64,000 bases of DNA from Namhaeicola litoreus. GTDB taxonomy: Bacteria; Bacteroidota; Bacteroidia; Flavobacteriales; Flavobacteriaceae. Every line of letters starts with the position of its first letter. Position 1 is the first letter of the stretch. Made by a program: the position numbers and the translations under genes. This document shows positions 54,609 through 62,676 of the stretch, piece by piece. The DNA is taken from the NCBI RefSeq assembly GCF_042679565.1, contig NZ_JBHTMY010000003.1:186001-250000 (forward strand). Reading direction: 5' to 3'. The notes under the pieces are model-generated. The model was not told the DNA's origin, did not search any database, and was given only the letters and a program-made list of their open reading frames with translations.

Positions 54609-55082
54609 ATGAGTGTACTAGACGATGAACTCGATTTAAAAATACTAAAAATACTTCAACAAGACGGTAGGGTGTCTTTTACAGACATTGCTAAAGAATT
54701 AGATGTCGCTGTGAGTACGGTAAGAAATCGTTATAATAATTTTATCAGTCAGGATATTTTAAAGATCTACGGAAGAATAAATCCGGAAAAGGTGGGACTT
54801 AATGCTTATGCCAGAATTTCGATTTGTGTTCGACCTAAAAATAAAATTACCGAGGTCATTGAAAAGTTAAAAGAACTGAGGGAAATCAGTTTTATGGCTT
54901 CAGTTTCGGGTGAATTTGACTTAGAAGTAAACGTAATGTGCAAAGACACCAATCATTTAACCCAGATGATGCACGATTATATAAATAATTTGGAAGGAGT
55001 AGATCATACCGTTATCAACTTCTATTTAAAAGTACACAAGTTTACTCATTTAGATCTCGATTTGGCAAAACATCACCAGTAA
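54609..55082 (+). CDS. Lrp/AsnC family transcriptional regulator
   Basis: This 157-residue regulator has an N-terminal winged helix-turn-helix (LDLKILKILQQDGRVSFTDIA, with recognition helix SVTRNR-like AVSTVRNRYN) and a C-terminal RAM ligand-binding domain (about 70-145). Lrp-type proteins bind an amino acid and form octamers on DNA. The next gene starts one base after its stop, and the whole downstream operon follows with gaps below 20 bases. It is thus very likely the dedicated regulator of the amino-acid pathway encoded there. Confidence 0.93.
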   Translation: MSVLDDELDLKILKILQQDGRVSFTDIAKELDVAVSTVRNRYNNFISQDILKIYGRINPEKVGLNAYARISICVRPKNKITEVIEKLKELREISFMASVSGEFDLEVNVMCKDTNHLTQMMHDYINNLEGVDHTVINFYLKVHKFTHLDLDLAKHHQ

Positions 55083-55083
55083 C

Positions 55084-56391
55084 ATGACAAATACCGAAGA
55101 ATTATACGAAAGAAGAAAGAAATTGGTCCCAAATGCCCTTGGGATTTTTAATCCATCAAGTGTTAGATCGGCGAAAGGTGCCATCATTATAGATGCAGAT
55201 GGTAGAGAATTGATTGATTTTGCCGGAGGTATCGGGGTGATGAATGCAGGGCATAGTCCTGAAGCGGTTGTAAAGGCCATCCAAGCACAAGCCAGTAGGT
55301 TTACGCATGTAGGATTTAATGTTTCAATATACAAAGAGTATCTCGATCTTGCCGAAAAATTAGTTGAGTTAATTCCACATGGTGAACATACAAAGGTAAT
55401 GCTCACGGGTTCTGGAGCAGAATCTGTTGAAAATAGTATTAAAATTGCCAGACAAGCCACAGGTAGATCTGCTGTTATTTGTTACTCCGGTGCTTTTCAT
55501 GGCAGAACTTTAATGGCTATGACTTTGACGTCAAATGTGAAGTACAAACAGCAATGCGGGCCCTACGCTCCTGAGGTCTATCGTTTGGATTTTCCTTATT
55601 ATACAGAAAACAAATCAGAAGGAATGTCGGAAGAAGAATTTTCTGATGTTCATATAAAAAAGTTAGAGGATTTTTTTGCCAGTTATGTGCCTGCAAAACA
55701 GGTAGCAGCTATTATAATTGAATTGGTGCAGGGTGAAGGTGGCTTTACCGTTGCCCCTAAAAGCTATATTCAAAATCTTAGAAAAATCTGTGATAACCAC
55801 GGTATTCTATTGATTATTGATGAAGTGCAGTCTGGTTTTGGCAGAACGGGTAAATGGGCTGCTTTTCATCACTACGATGTATTTCCTGATTTATCAACTT
55901 GGGCAAAATCAATGGGCGGTGGAATGCCAATCGGTGCAGTAATGGGTAAGGCAGAAATAATGGACAAAGCACTCCCGGGAACCATTGGAGGTACTTATTT
56001 AGGAAATCCAGTTGCTTGTGCAGCTTCTTTAGCCACGATTCAATACATGCAAGAAGAAAGAATTAATGAAAGAGGATTATATGTGGGTAGAATGGTGAGA
56101 AATGTTTTTGAAGAACTCCAAATAACATTTCCGGATCATATAAAAGATATCAGAGGTCTAGGGGCCATGTTAGCCATAGAATTTGTTCAACCAAAATCAG
56201 GAAATCCTGATGGAGAAATCACAAAAAGAATCATGTTAGATTGTCTAGAAAACGGGTTAATTATTATAACTGCAGGAACACATGGCAATTGTATTCGTGT
56301 GCTGAGTCCGCTGGTGATTGAGGATGAAGTTCTTTTAAAAGGATTAGCGATTTTAAAGAATTCAATAACAAAAATTATCGGAAATGCATAA
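55084..56391 (+). CDS. Class-III aminotransferase, GABA-transaminase-like (first copy)
   Basis: This 435-residue PLP-dependent omega-aminotransferase moves an amino group from an omega-amino acid or amine to a 2-oxo acid, giving a semialdehyde. Motifs include TGSGAESVENSIK, FHGRT, IDEVQSGFGRTGK and WAKSMGGG with PLP lysine K275. It resembles GabT, but the conserved EPVQGEGG segment reads ELVQGEGG. It starts one base after the Lrp gene and overlaps the following aldehyde dehydrogenase by 8 bases, as expected if that enzyme oxidises its semialdehyde product. Confidence 0.88.
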   Translation: MTNTEELYERRKKLVPNALGIFNPSSVRSAKGAIIIDADGRELIDFAGGIGVMNAGHSPEAVVKAIQAQASRFTHVGFNVSIYKEYLDLAEKLVELIPHGEHTKVMLTGSGAESVENSIKIARQATGRSAVICYSGAFHGRTLMAMTLTSNVKYKQQCGPYAPEVYRLDFPYYTENKSEGMSEEEFSDVHIKKLEDFFASYVPAKQVAAIIIELVQGEGGFTVAPKSYIQNLRKICDNHGILLIIDEVQSGFGRTGKWAAFHHYDVFPDLSTWAKSMGGGMPIGAVMGKAEIMDKALPGTIGGTYLGNPVACAASLATIQYMQEERINERGLYVGRMVRNVFEELQITFPDHIKDIRGLGAMLAIEFVQPKSGNPDGEITKRIMLDCLENGLIIITAGTHGNCIRVLSPLVIEDEVLLKGLAILKNSITKIIGNA

Positions 56392-57808
56392 ACAATTAAT
56401 TAATGGACATTGGGTTGATGCAGTATCTAAAGGAGTTTGGGAAGTCATTAATCCCGCATTGGAAGAAGTGGTTAAAGAAGTACCATATGGTGATGATAAG
56501 GATTTTAAACTTGCGCTAAAGGCTGCAGATCTGGCTTTTGATCAGTGGAGTAGAGAAACGCCCTATTTTCGAGCAGACTTTTTAAAGAAAACCGCAGAAT
56601 ATATTAGAATAAATGTAAAACAGTTCGGGACGGATACAATTTTGGAAACGGGCAAACCGAGGAATGAAGCAGAGGGTGAGTGGTTAGTAGCTGCAAATTT
56701 ATTTGAATGGTTTGCGGAAGAGGGAAAACGAAATTACGGTAGAGTAATTCCATCTACCCGAAAAGATAAACGGTCACAAGTGATATACCAAGCCATGGGG
56801 GTTGTAGGCGTGATCACCGCATGGAATTTTCCTGCTTATAATCCGGCAAGGGCAGTAGCTGCAGCGCTAGCGGCTGGCTGCACAGTTGTTTTAAAAGGTT
56901 CTGAGTTTACACCACTGACCAGTTTTAATTTGGCAAGTGCCATGAAAGCATCAGGTATTCCCGATGGCGTGGTCAACGTAATCAACGGAGATGCTGTTAG
57001 AATAGGCGAAGCGATGTTAGATTCACCTGAGTTAAAAAAAATAAGCTTTACCGGTAGTACACGTGTTGGTAAGATATTGATGGATGGCGCATCAAAAACT
57101 CATACAAAACTTTCTTTGGAATTAGGAGGAAATGCACCTGTTATTATTGATAAGGATATAAATGTTGCTGAGATGGCAAAAATGGCTGTCATAGCAAAAC
57201 TTAGAAATTGTGGGCAAGTTTGTGTGGCACCTCAAAGATATTATGTGCATAAAGAGATTATTGATAACTTTTTAGAAGAGGCCACAAAAACCATGAAAGA
57301 AATAAAAACCGGAATAAATACAGGAGATGAACTTTGCTTAGGCCCTCTTATTAATAAAAAACAACAAGTGCATGTAAAGGGCATAATTGAAGCGGCACAA
57401 AATCAGGGTGCGAAAATTATTTCCGGAGGAACTGTAAGTGAAAAAGGCTTTTTTATAGAACCTACTTTAATAAAAGCAACTCAAGCCCAAGATTTTATAA
57501 AAGAAGAAATATTTGGACCTGTTTTACCAGTAATTTCATTTTCATCTAAAGAAGAAGTGGTGCAATGGGCAAATGAAACTTCTTATGGTCTCGCGGCCTA
57601 TATTTTCACTAACAATCTCAACCGAGCCTATTTTTTTGCAGAAAATATTCGTTTTGGAATTGTTGGAATTAATGAATGGGCACCCCATGGTACAGAACTT
57701 CCTTTCTCAGGTTGGAACCAAAGCGGGTTGGGTCATGAATCTGGAGCAGAAGGATTGAAAGAATATTTAGAGCTTAAATTAATTAGTATTGGTGGAATTG
57801 ATGCCTAA
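56384..57808 (+). CDS. Aldehyde dehydrogenase, succinate-semialdehyde dehydrogenase-like (first copy)
   Basis: This 474-residue NAD(P)-dependent dehydrogenase oxidises a semialdehyde to its acid. The catalytic cysteine is C280 in GQVCVAP and the general base is E246 in LELGGN. The oxyanion-region motif TAWNFPAYNP and the segment FEWFAEEGKRNYGRVIPS are of GabD type. The segment KGSEFTP replaces the more usual KPSEFTP. It overlaps the aminotransferase by 8 bases and forms a pathway pair with it. Exact chain length of the semialdehyde is not readable. Confidence 0.88.
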   Translation: MHKQLINGHWVDAVSKGVWEVINPALEEVVKEVPYGDDKDFKLALKAADLAFDQWSRETPYFRADFLKKTAEYIRINVKQFGTDTILETGKPRNEAEGEWLVAANLFEWFAEEGKRNYGRVIPSTRKDKRSQVIYQAMGVVGVITAWNFPAYNPARAVAAALAAGCTVVLKGSEFTPLTSFNLASAMKASGIPDGVVNVINGDAVRIGEAMLDSPELKKISFTGSTRVGKILMDGASKTHTKLSLELGGNAPVIIDKDINVAEMAKMAVIAKLRNCGQVCVAPQRYYVHKEIIDNFLEEATKTMKEIKTGINTGDELCLGPLINKKQQVHVKGIIEAAQNQGAKIISGGTVSEKGFFIEPTLIKATQAQDFIKEEIFGPVLPVISFSSKEEVVQWANETSYGLAAYIFTNNLNRAYFFAENIRFGIVGINEWAPHGTELPFSGWNQSGLGHESGAEGLKEYLELKLISIGGIDA

Positions 57809-57821
57809 AATATAATATGTT

Positions 57822-59300
57822 ATGGGAATTTATTCATTGATACCACCACTTATTGTTGTTATTTTAGCCATCAGAACTAAATCCTCTTTGATTCCTCTTT
57901 TGGCCGGTTGTGTGATTGGATATATCATGTTGGCTTTTATGCATGTGGATGAGGTCACGGGGGCAATAAGTTTTGGCATAGAAGAAATACAGAATTTGGA
58001 AGGTGAACCAACATCAACACGGATCAAAGAAACACTTCTGACATTTCCAGAAAACTTTATAAATGGTCTTTACAAGGTGTTAATGACAAATGAAAGATCA
58101 GATGGTACTTATTTTAACAGTTTACTTTGGGTATTGATCGTATGTGCTTTATTTGGACCCTTTATCCAACTATTGATCGCGTCTGGGGGTGTTTTTGCCC
58201 TAAGACAAAAAGCGACAAGGTTTTTAAAAACTAAGAAAGATTCATTGCTCGCGACCTATTTTTTAGGTATAATATTTTTTGTGGATGATTATTTAAGTGC
58301 TCTATCAGTTGGCGCAACCATGAGAAATATTACAGATCAAAATAAAATTCCAAGAGAATATTTAGGATATATCATAGGAGCTGTATCCGTACCTCTAACC
58401 GTTGTTGTTCCTATTTCTACCTGGACAGTTTACGTGGGTGGTTTGATGAAAGAATACGGTAATTACCCAGAAGACGCTTCTGCACTTAAAATTTTTCTCG
58501 GAACAATTCCCTATAATATTTATGCATGGGTGGCTCTTGTATTAGGGCTGTTCTTCGCATTGGGTTGGCTCCCCATTTTTAAACAAATGAGAAAAGCTAA
58601 TGAAAGAGTTGTAGAAACCAATGAAACAATAGCGCCAGATTCTGAATCTTTGACTATGGAAGTAAAACAAGAAGTGAGTGATGAAAATGCTTCTATTTGG
58701 GCTTTTATATTACCCATGTTCGTATTGGTTTTAGCCACTGTATTTTTCGATTTTGATGTTTATATGGGTATTTCATTGGCACTGACCTTTTTGTTATTGT
58801 ATTACTGGCTTGCGAAAATTCTGCCATTCAGTAAAATTGTTGAATTGTTCGAAACAGGATTTAAAAGCATGACCTTCGTACTTACCGTTTTGGTTATCAC
58901 TTATTTGTTTAAACAATGTTGTGATGAACTCGGTTTAACAGATTTTGTTGTAGCCGGTGTGAGGTCGTTTCCGAAAGAATATTTACCAGTAATGTTGTTT
59001 CTGTTTATTGGGCCCATTTCCATCGCAACAGGATCTGCTTGGGGGGTTTATGCCATCATAACACCAATTGTTTTTGCTTTGGGAGAAGAAACCGGTGCAA
59101 ATACTTTATTGTTGATGGGAGCCTTAATCAGTGCGGGGGTTTGGGGAGTGAATTCTTGCTTTTATTCTGATCAACGGATTTTAATTGCAGCTTCCACAGA
59201 AAGTAATATGACTGCACAGGCTCAATCTCAATTTCCTTATGTGATGATTGCGGGGGGTATCTCAGCCTTATTATTTCTCATTTTAGGATTTATTTTTTAA
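57822..59300 (+). CDS. NhaC-family Na+/H+ antiporter-type transporter
   Basis: This 492-residue inner-membrane protein has about eleven or twelve helices. FFVDDYLSALSVGATMRNITD and ATGSAWGVYAIITPI are the NhaC signature segments. NhaC members include sodium/proton antiporters, malate-lactate antiporters and amino-acid carriers. Lying between the two aminotransferase/dehydrogenase pairs in a catabolic operon, it probably imports the substrate or exchanges it with product, rather than serving general sodium homeostasis. It starts 13 bases after the dehydrogenase. Confidence 0.87.
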   Translation: MGIYSLIPPLIVVILAIRTKSSLIPLLAGCVIGYIMLAFMHVDEVTGAISFGIEEIQNLEGEPTSTRIKETLLTFPENFINGLYKVLMTNERSDGTYFNSLLWVLIVCALFGPFIQLLIASGGVFALRQKATRFLKTKKDSLLATYFLGIIFFVDDYLSALSVGATMRNITDQNKIPREYLGYIIGAVSVPLTVVVPISTWTVYVGGLMKEYGNYPEDASALKIFLGTIPYNIYAWVALVLGLFFALGWLPIFKQMRKANERVVETNETIAPDSESLTMEVKQEVSDENASIWAFILPMFVLVLATVFFDFDVYMGISLALTFLLLYYWLAKILPFSKIVELFETGFKSMTFVLTVLVITYLFKQCCDELGLTDFVVAGVRSFPKEYLPVMLFLFIGPISIATGSAWGVYAIITPIVFALGEETGANTLLLMGALISAGVWGVNSCFYSDQRILIAASTESNMTAQAQSQFPYVMIAGGISALLFLILGFIF

Positions 59301-59306
59301 AAAGCC

Positions 59307-59957
59307 ATGATAAATTATTTTCAAGAACTATCCAATCATTATATCTTAAGAACACCTTTAAAAAAACACGCTAATAGTCAGGCTGAATTACAGAGAATTG
59401 TTTTTCCTACTTTGTCTGAAGAAGAATTAATGACAGCGGAACAGTACAAAAGGCATTTAGAAATTTTTCCTGAAGGTCAGTTGATCATTCTGGATGGAGA
59501 AAAGGTGATCGCTTCTTCAACCACCATGCGACAAAATTATCATGAGGGTCATCATACTTTTTTAGAGATCTCTGATAATTTGTGGATGGGTACGCACGAT
59601 CCAGGTGGAAATTGGTTATATGGATTAGATGTCTCTGTTCATCCAGATTATCGCGGAAAAGGATTTGGGCGAGCTATATATAACGCTCGTCAGGAAATTG
59701 CCCAAAACTTGGGTTGTAAAGGACAATTGACAGCGGGAATGCCTATCGGTTATGATCGTTTTAGAAAAGAAATGACAATTGCGGATTATTGTGATGCCCT
59801 GATTAGAGGTGATTTAACAGATCCGACTGTAACGGCACAAGTAAAGTGTGGCTTTACTTTGGTAGAACCATTATTTGATTACTTAGATGATCCGAGAAGT
59901 GGAAATGCCTCAATTCTTATGTATAGGCCTATAGATCCTCAAACAAAATTAAAATAA
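59307..59957 (+). CDS. GNAT acetyltransferase
   Basis: This 216-residue GNAT enzyme carries the acetyl-CoA motif LDVSVHPDYRGKGFGRAIY. The C-terminal ending FDYLDDPRSGNASILMYRP matches the GNAT domain that in other bacteria is fused to a nitrilase-type amidohydrolase. Here it stands alone. The gene lies 6 bases after the transporter and 7 bases before the second dehydrogenase. It may acetylate the amine substrate or an intermediate, which a later amidohydrolase could reverse; this is an inference. Confidence 0.82.
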   Translation: MINYFQELSNHYILRTPLKKHANSQAELQRIVFPTLSEEELMTAEQYKRHLEIFPEGQLIILDGEKVIASSTTMRQNYHEGHHTFLEISDNLWMGTHDPGGNWLYGLDVSVHPDYRGKGFGRAIYNARQEIAQNLGCKGQLTAGMPIGYDRFRKEMTIADYCDALIRGDLTDPTVTAQVKCGFTLVEPLFDYLDDPRSGNASILMYRPIDPQTKLK

Positions 59958-59964
59958 GTATAGT

Positions 59965-61317
59965 ATGATCTTTCAATCTATCAATCCTTTTAATGGTAAT
60001 ATATTTTTAGAACACATAGTTTTAAGTGATAAGCAGTTAGATGAAAAATTAAGCATGTCAGCCAGTGCTTATAAAAATTGGAGAAAGACTTCCTTTGAAG
60101 AAAGGGCTGAAAAAATGAATAGAGTGGCCTCAATTTTAATCGAAAAGAAAGATGAATTAGCCACATTGATCACTTCAGAAATGGGAAAGGTTCTGGCTGA
60201 AAGTCGAGCAGAAATAGAAAAATCGGCGGGGAACTGCAGGCATTATGCACAATACGCCAAAAAATATTTGGCGGATGAGCAGCTAGATACACCCTTTAAA
60301 AGTTTTGCGGTGTATGATCCTGTGGGTGCTATTTTCGCGATTATGCCATGGAACTTTCCATTTTGGCAAGTGTTAAGGTACTCAGCACCGGCTATCATGG
60401 CAGGAAATGTGACCTTGCTCAAACATGCTCCTAATACAATTGGTTGTGCAAAAGCCATAGAAAAAGTGTTTTTGGAAGCAGGTTTTCCGGAAGGTGTTTT
60501 TCAAGAACTGACCATTGATATTCCGCAAGTAGAAAAGGTAATCGCCTCGGATATTGTTCAAGGAGTTACCCTTACAGGAAGCGAATTTGCAGGGTCTTCT
60601 GTGGCAGCAATTGCAGGGAAACATATAAAAAAATCTGTATTGGAGCTAGGGGGATCGGATGCCTTTATTGTTTTGGATGATGCTGATCTAGCAGCAGCCG
60701 CCAAAGTGGCAACACAATCTCGCATGTTAAATGCTGGTCAGGTATGCATCAGCGCCAAGCGGTTTATTGTTACCGAAAAAATAGCCGATGAGTTTTTGGA
60801 AATTTTTAGTAATAATATAAGAGAACTGATTCAAGGCAATCCCATGTTGGATGGCGTTAATATAGGGCCATTGGCTAGATTAGACTTAGCGAATAAATTA
60901 GATAATCAAATAAAAAAGGGATTAGATCAGGGTGCAAAATTGATTGTTGGCGGAGGAGTAGAAGGATGTAATTTTCAGCCTACTCTACTAGATCGAGTAA
61001 GTCCAGAGAACATCACCTTTAGGGAAGAAACTTTTGGACCTTTGGCAACTTTGATTCGTGCTAAAAATGAATCCCACGCCATAGAATTAGCTAATTCACA
61101 CAGATATGGATTAGCATCTTCAATCTGGACAAAGGATAGAGAAAGAGCTTTTAAGCTCGCAAGACATATAGAAGCAGGTAGTGTTTTTGTTAATTCACTG
61201 GTGCGCTCAGATTCCAGAATACCATTTGGAGGTATAAAAAAATCGGGATACGGCAGAGAGTTAGGTGGTATAGGTATTAGAGAATTTATGAACATGAAAA
61301 CAGTGGTAATCGAATAA
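59965..61317 (+). CDS. NAD-dependent succinate-semialdehyde dehydrogenase, Sad/YneI-like (second copy)
   Basis: This 450-residue aldehyde dehydrogenase belongs to the short Sad/YneI group. Signatures are MPWNFPFWQ, LELGGSDAF (E227) and NAGQVCIS with catalytic cysteine C261. It differs from the 474-residue enzyme upstream in length and active-site surroundings, so the two dehydrogenases come from different subfamilies rather than a recent duplication. It precedes the second aminotransferase by 6 bases and presumably oxidises the semialdehyde that enzyme makes. Confidence 0.92.
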   Translation: MIFQSINPFNGNIFLEHIVLSDKQLDEKLSMSASAYKNWRKTSFEERAEKMNRVASILIEKKDELATLITSEMGKVLAESRAEIEKSAGNCRHYAQYAKKYLADEQLDTPFKSFAVYDPVGAIFAIMPWNFPFWQVLRYSAPAIMAGNVTLLKHAPNTIGCAKAIEKVFLEAGFPEGVFQELTIDIPQVEKVIASDIVQGVTLTGSEFAGSSVAAIAGKHIKKSVLELGGSDAFIVLDDADLAAAAKVATQSRMLNAGQVCISAKRFIVTEKIADEFLEIFSNNIRELIQGNPMLDGVNIGPLARLDLANKLDNQIKKGLDQGAKLIVGGGVEGCNFQPTLLDRVSPENITFREETFGPLATLIRAKNESHAIELANSHRYGLASSIWTKDRERAFKLARHIEAGSVFVNSLVRSDSRIPFGGIKKSGYGRELGGIGIREFMNMKTVVIE

Positions 61318-61323
61318 AAAATT

Positions 61324-62661
61324 ATGGGAAAATTTATCAAAATTAAAACAGCTATTCCGGGACCAAAGGCCCAAGCAATATTGGAAAGAAGAAGTGATGC
61401 ATTAGCAAATGGTCTTGCCAGAGCAACAGATGTTGTGGTAGCTTCTGCAAAAGACGCTTTGGTTACAGACGTAGATGGCAATCAATTCCTCGATTTTGCC
61501 GGTGGGATTGGTATGCTCAATTTAGGTCACTGTCCCGATAAAGTCGTGAATGCAGTTAAAAAACAGTTAGATGAGTATATTCATTCTTGTAATATTGTTA
61601 CATCAATTGTGCCGTATGTAGAGTTGGCTGAATTGTTAAATAGCATTGTACCCGGCAATTTTCCTAAAAAGACGGTTTTAGCTAACTCCGGAACAGAGGC
61701 TGTAGAAAATGCAGTAAATATTGCCAAATATTACACCAAAAGAAATGCGGTTATATGCTTTGAAGGAGCTTATCACGGTCGGAGTACACTAACCCTATCC
61801 CTCACATCTAAATACGGTTTGTTTAAAAAAGGATTTGGATCTTATGTTTCAGATGTTTATCGATTGCCATTTCCAAATGTATATCGTCGTCCGGCTCAAA
61901 TGACAGAAGAAGCGTTTATTGATTATTGTATTGAGCAATTAGATCATGCATTTATCGCACAGGTAGATCCAAGTGCTGTTGCGGCAATTATCATTGAACC
62001 AGTTCTTGGCGAGGGAGGGTTTATTCCTGTACCTAAAAGATATCTGGAAAAACTTCGCAGTATTTGTGATACACATGGGATTGTTTTTATTGCTGACGAA
62101 ATACAAGCAGGATCAAGTAGAACTGGCAAATTTTTATCTATTGAGCATGCTGAAGTTGTTCCTGATCTTGTTTGTTTGGCAAAATCTATTGGTTCCGGGT
62201 TCCCCATTAGTGCAGTAACCGGTAAAGCAGAAATTCTGGATGTTGTACATTTAGGTGGAATAGGGGGTACTTATGGAGGAAGTCCTGTAGCTTGCGCAGC
62301 AGCTATTGAAACGATCAAAATTTTGAATTCGGACGAATTTAAACATAAAGCTGTGAAAATGGGAGAAATTATTTCTTCTACCCTGACCACTTGGAAAGAA
62401 AAATATGAGATCATAGGAGACGTAAGAGGCTTAGGTGCCATGCAAATTGTGGAATTTGTAAAAGATCGCGATACTAAATTACCCGATGGAGACAGAACTT
62501 TATCTATTATTAAGGATTGTGTAAGTAATGGTTTGATCATGATTCGAGCTGGTTTATACAGCAATTGTATTCGATTGTTGCCGCCTATTGTTATGACGGA
62601 AGAACAACTTAAAGAAGGTTTAGATGTACTTGAAAATGCTATCGCTAAATATAATATATAA
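61324..62661 (+). CDS. Class-III aminotransferase, GABA-transaminase-like (second copy)
   Basis: This is a second 445-residue PLP omega-aminotransferase. Motifs are NSGTEAVENAVN, YHGRS, ADEIQAGSSRTGK and CLAKSIGSG with PLP lysine K287. IEPVLGEGG is close to GabT. QAGSSRTG differs from the usual QTGFGRTG, in which the FG residues shape the substrate pocket. It shares fold and order with the 55084 gene but diverges clearly throughout. It lies 6 bases after Sad and 15 bases before the amidohydrolase. Confidence 0.9.
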   Translation: MGKFIKIKTAIPGPKAQAILERRSDALANGLARATDVVVASAKDALVTDVDGNQFLDFAGGIGMLNLGHCPDKVVNAVKKQLDEYIHSCNIVTSIVPYVELAELLNSIVPGNFPKKTVLANSGTEAVENAVNIAKYYTKRNAVICFEGAYHGRSTLTLSLTSKYGLFKKGFGSYVSDVYRLPFPNVYRRPAQMTEEAFIDYCIEQLDHAFIAQVDPSAVAAIIIEPVLGEGGFIPVPKRYLEKLRSICDTHGIVFIADEIQAGSSRTGKFLSIEHAEVVPDLVCLAKSIGSGFPISAVTGKAEILDVVHLGGIGGTYGGSPVACAAAIETIKILNSDEFKHKAVKMGEIISSTLTTWKEKYEIIGDVRGLGAMQIVEFVKDRDTKLPDGDRTLSIIKDCVSNGLIMIRAGLYSNCIRLLPPIVMTEEQLKEGLDVLENAIAKYNI

Positions 62662-62676
62662 GGAATTATTTATCCT

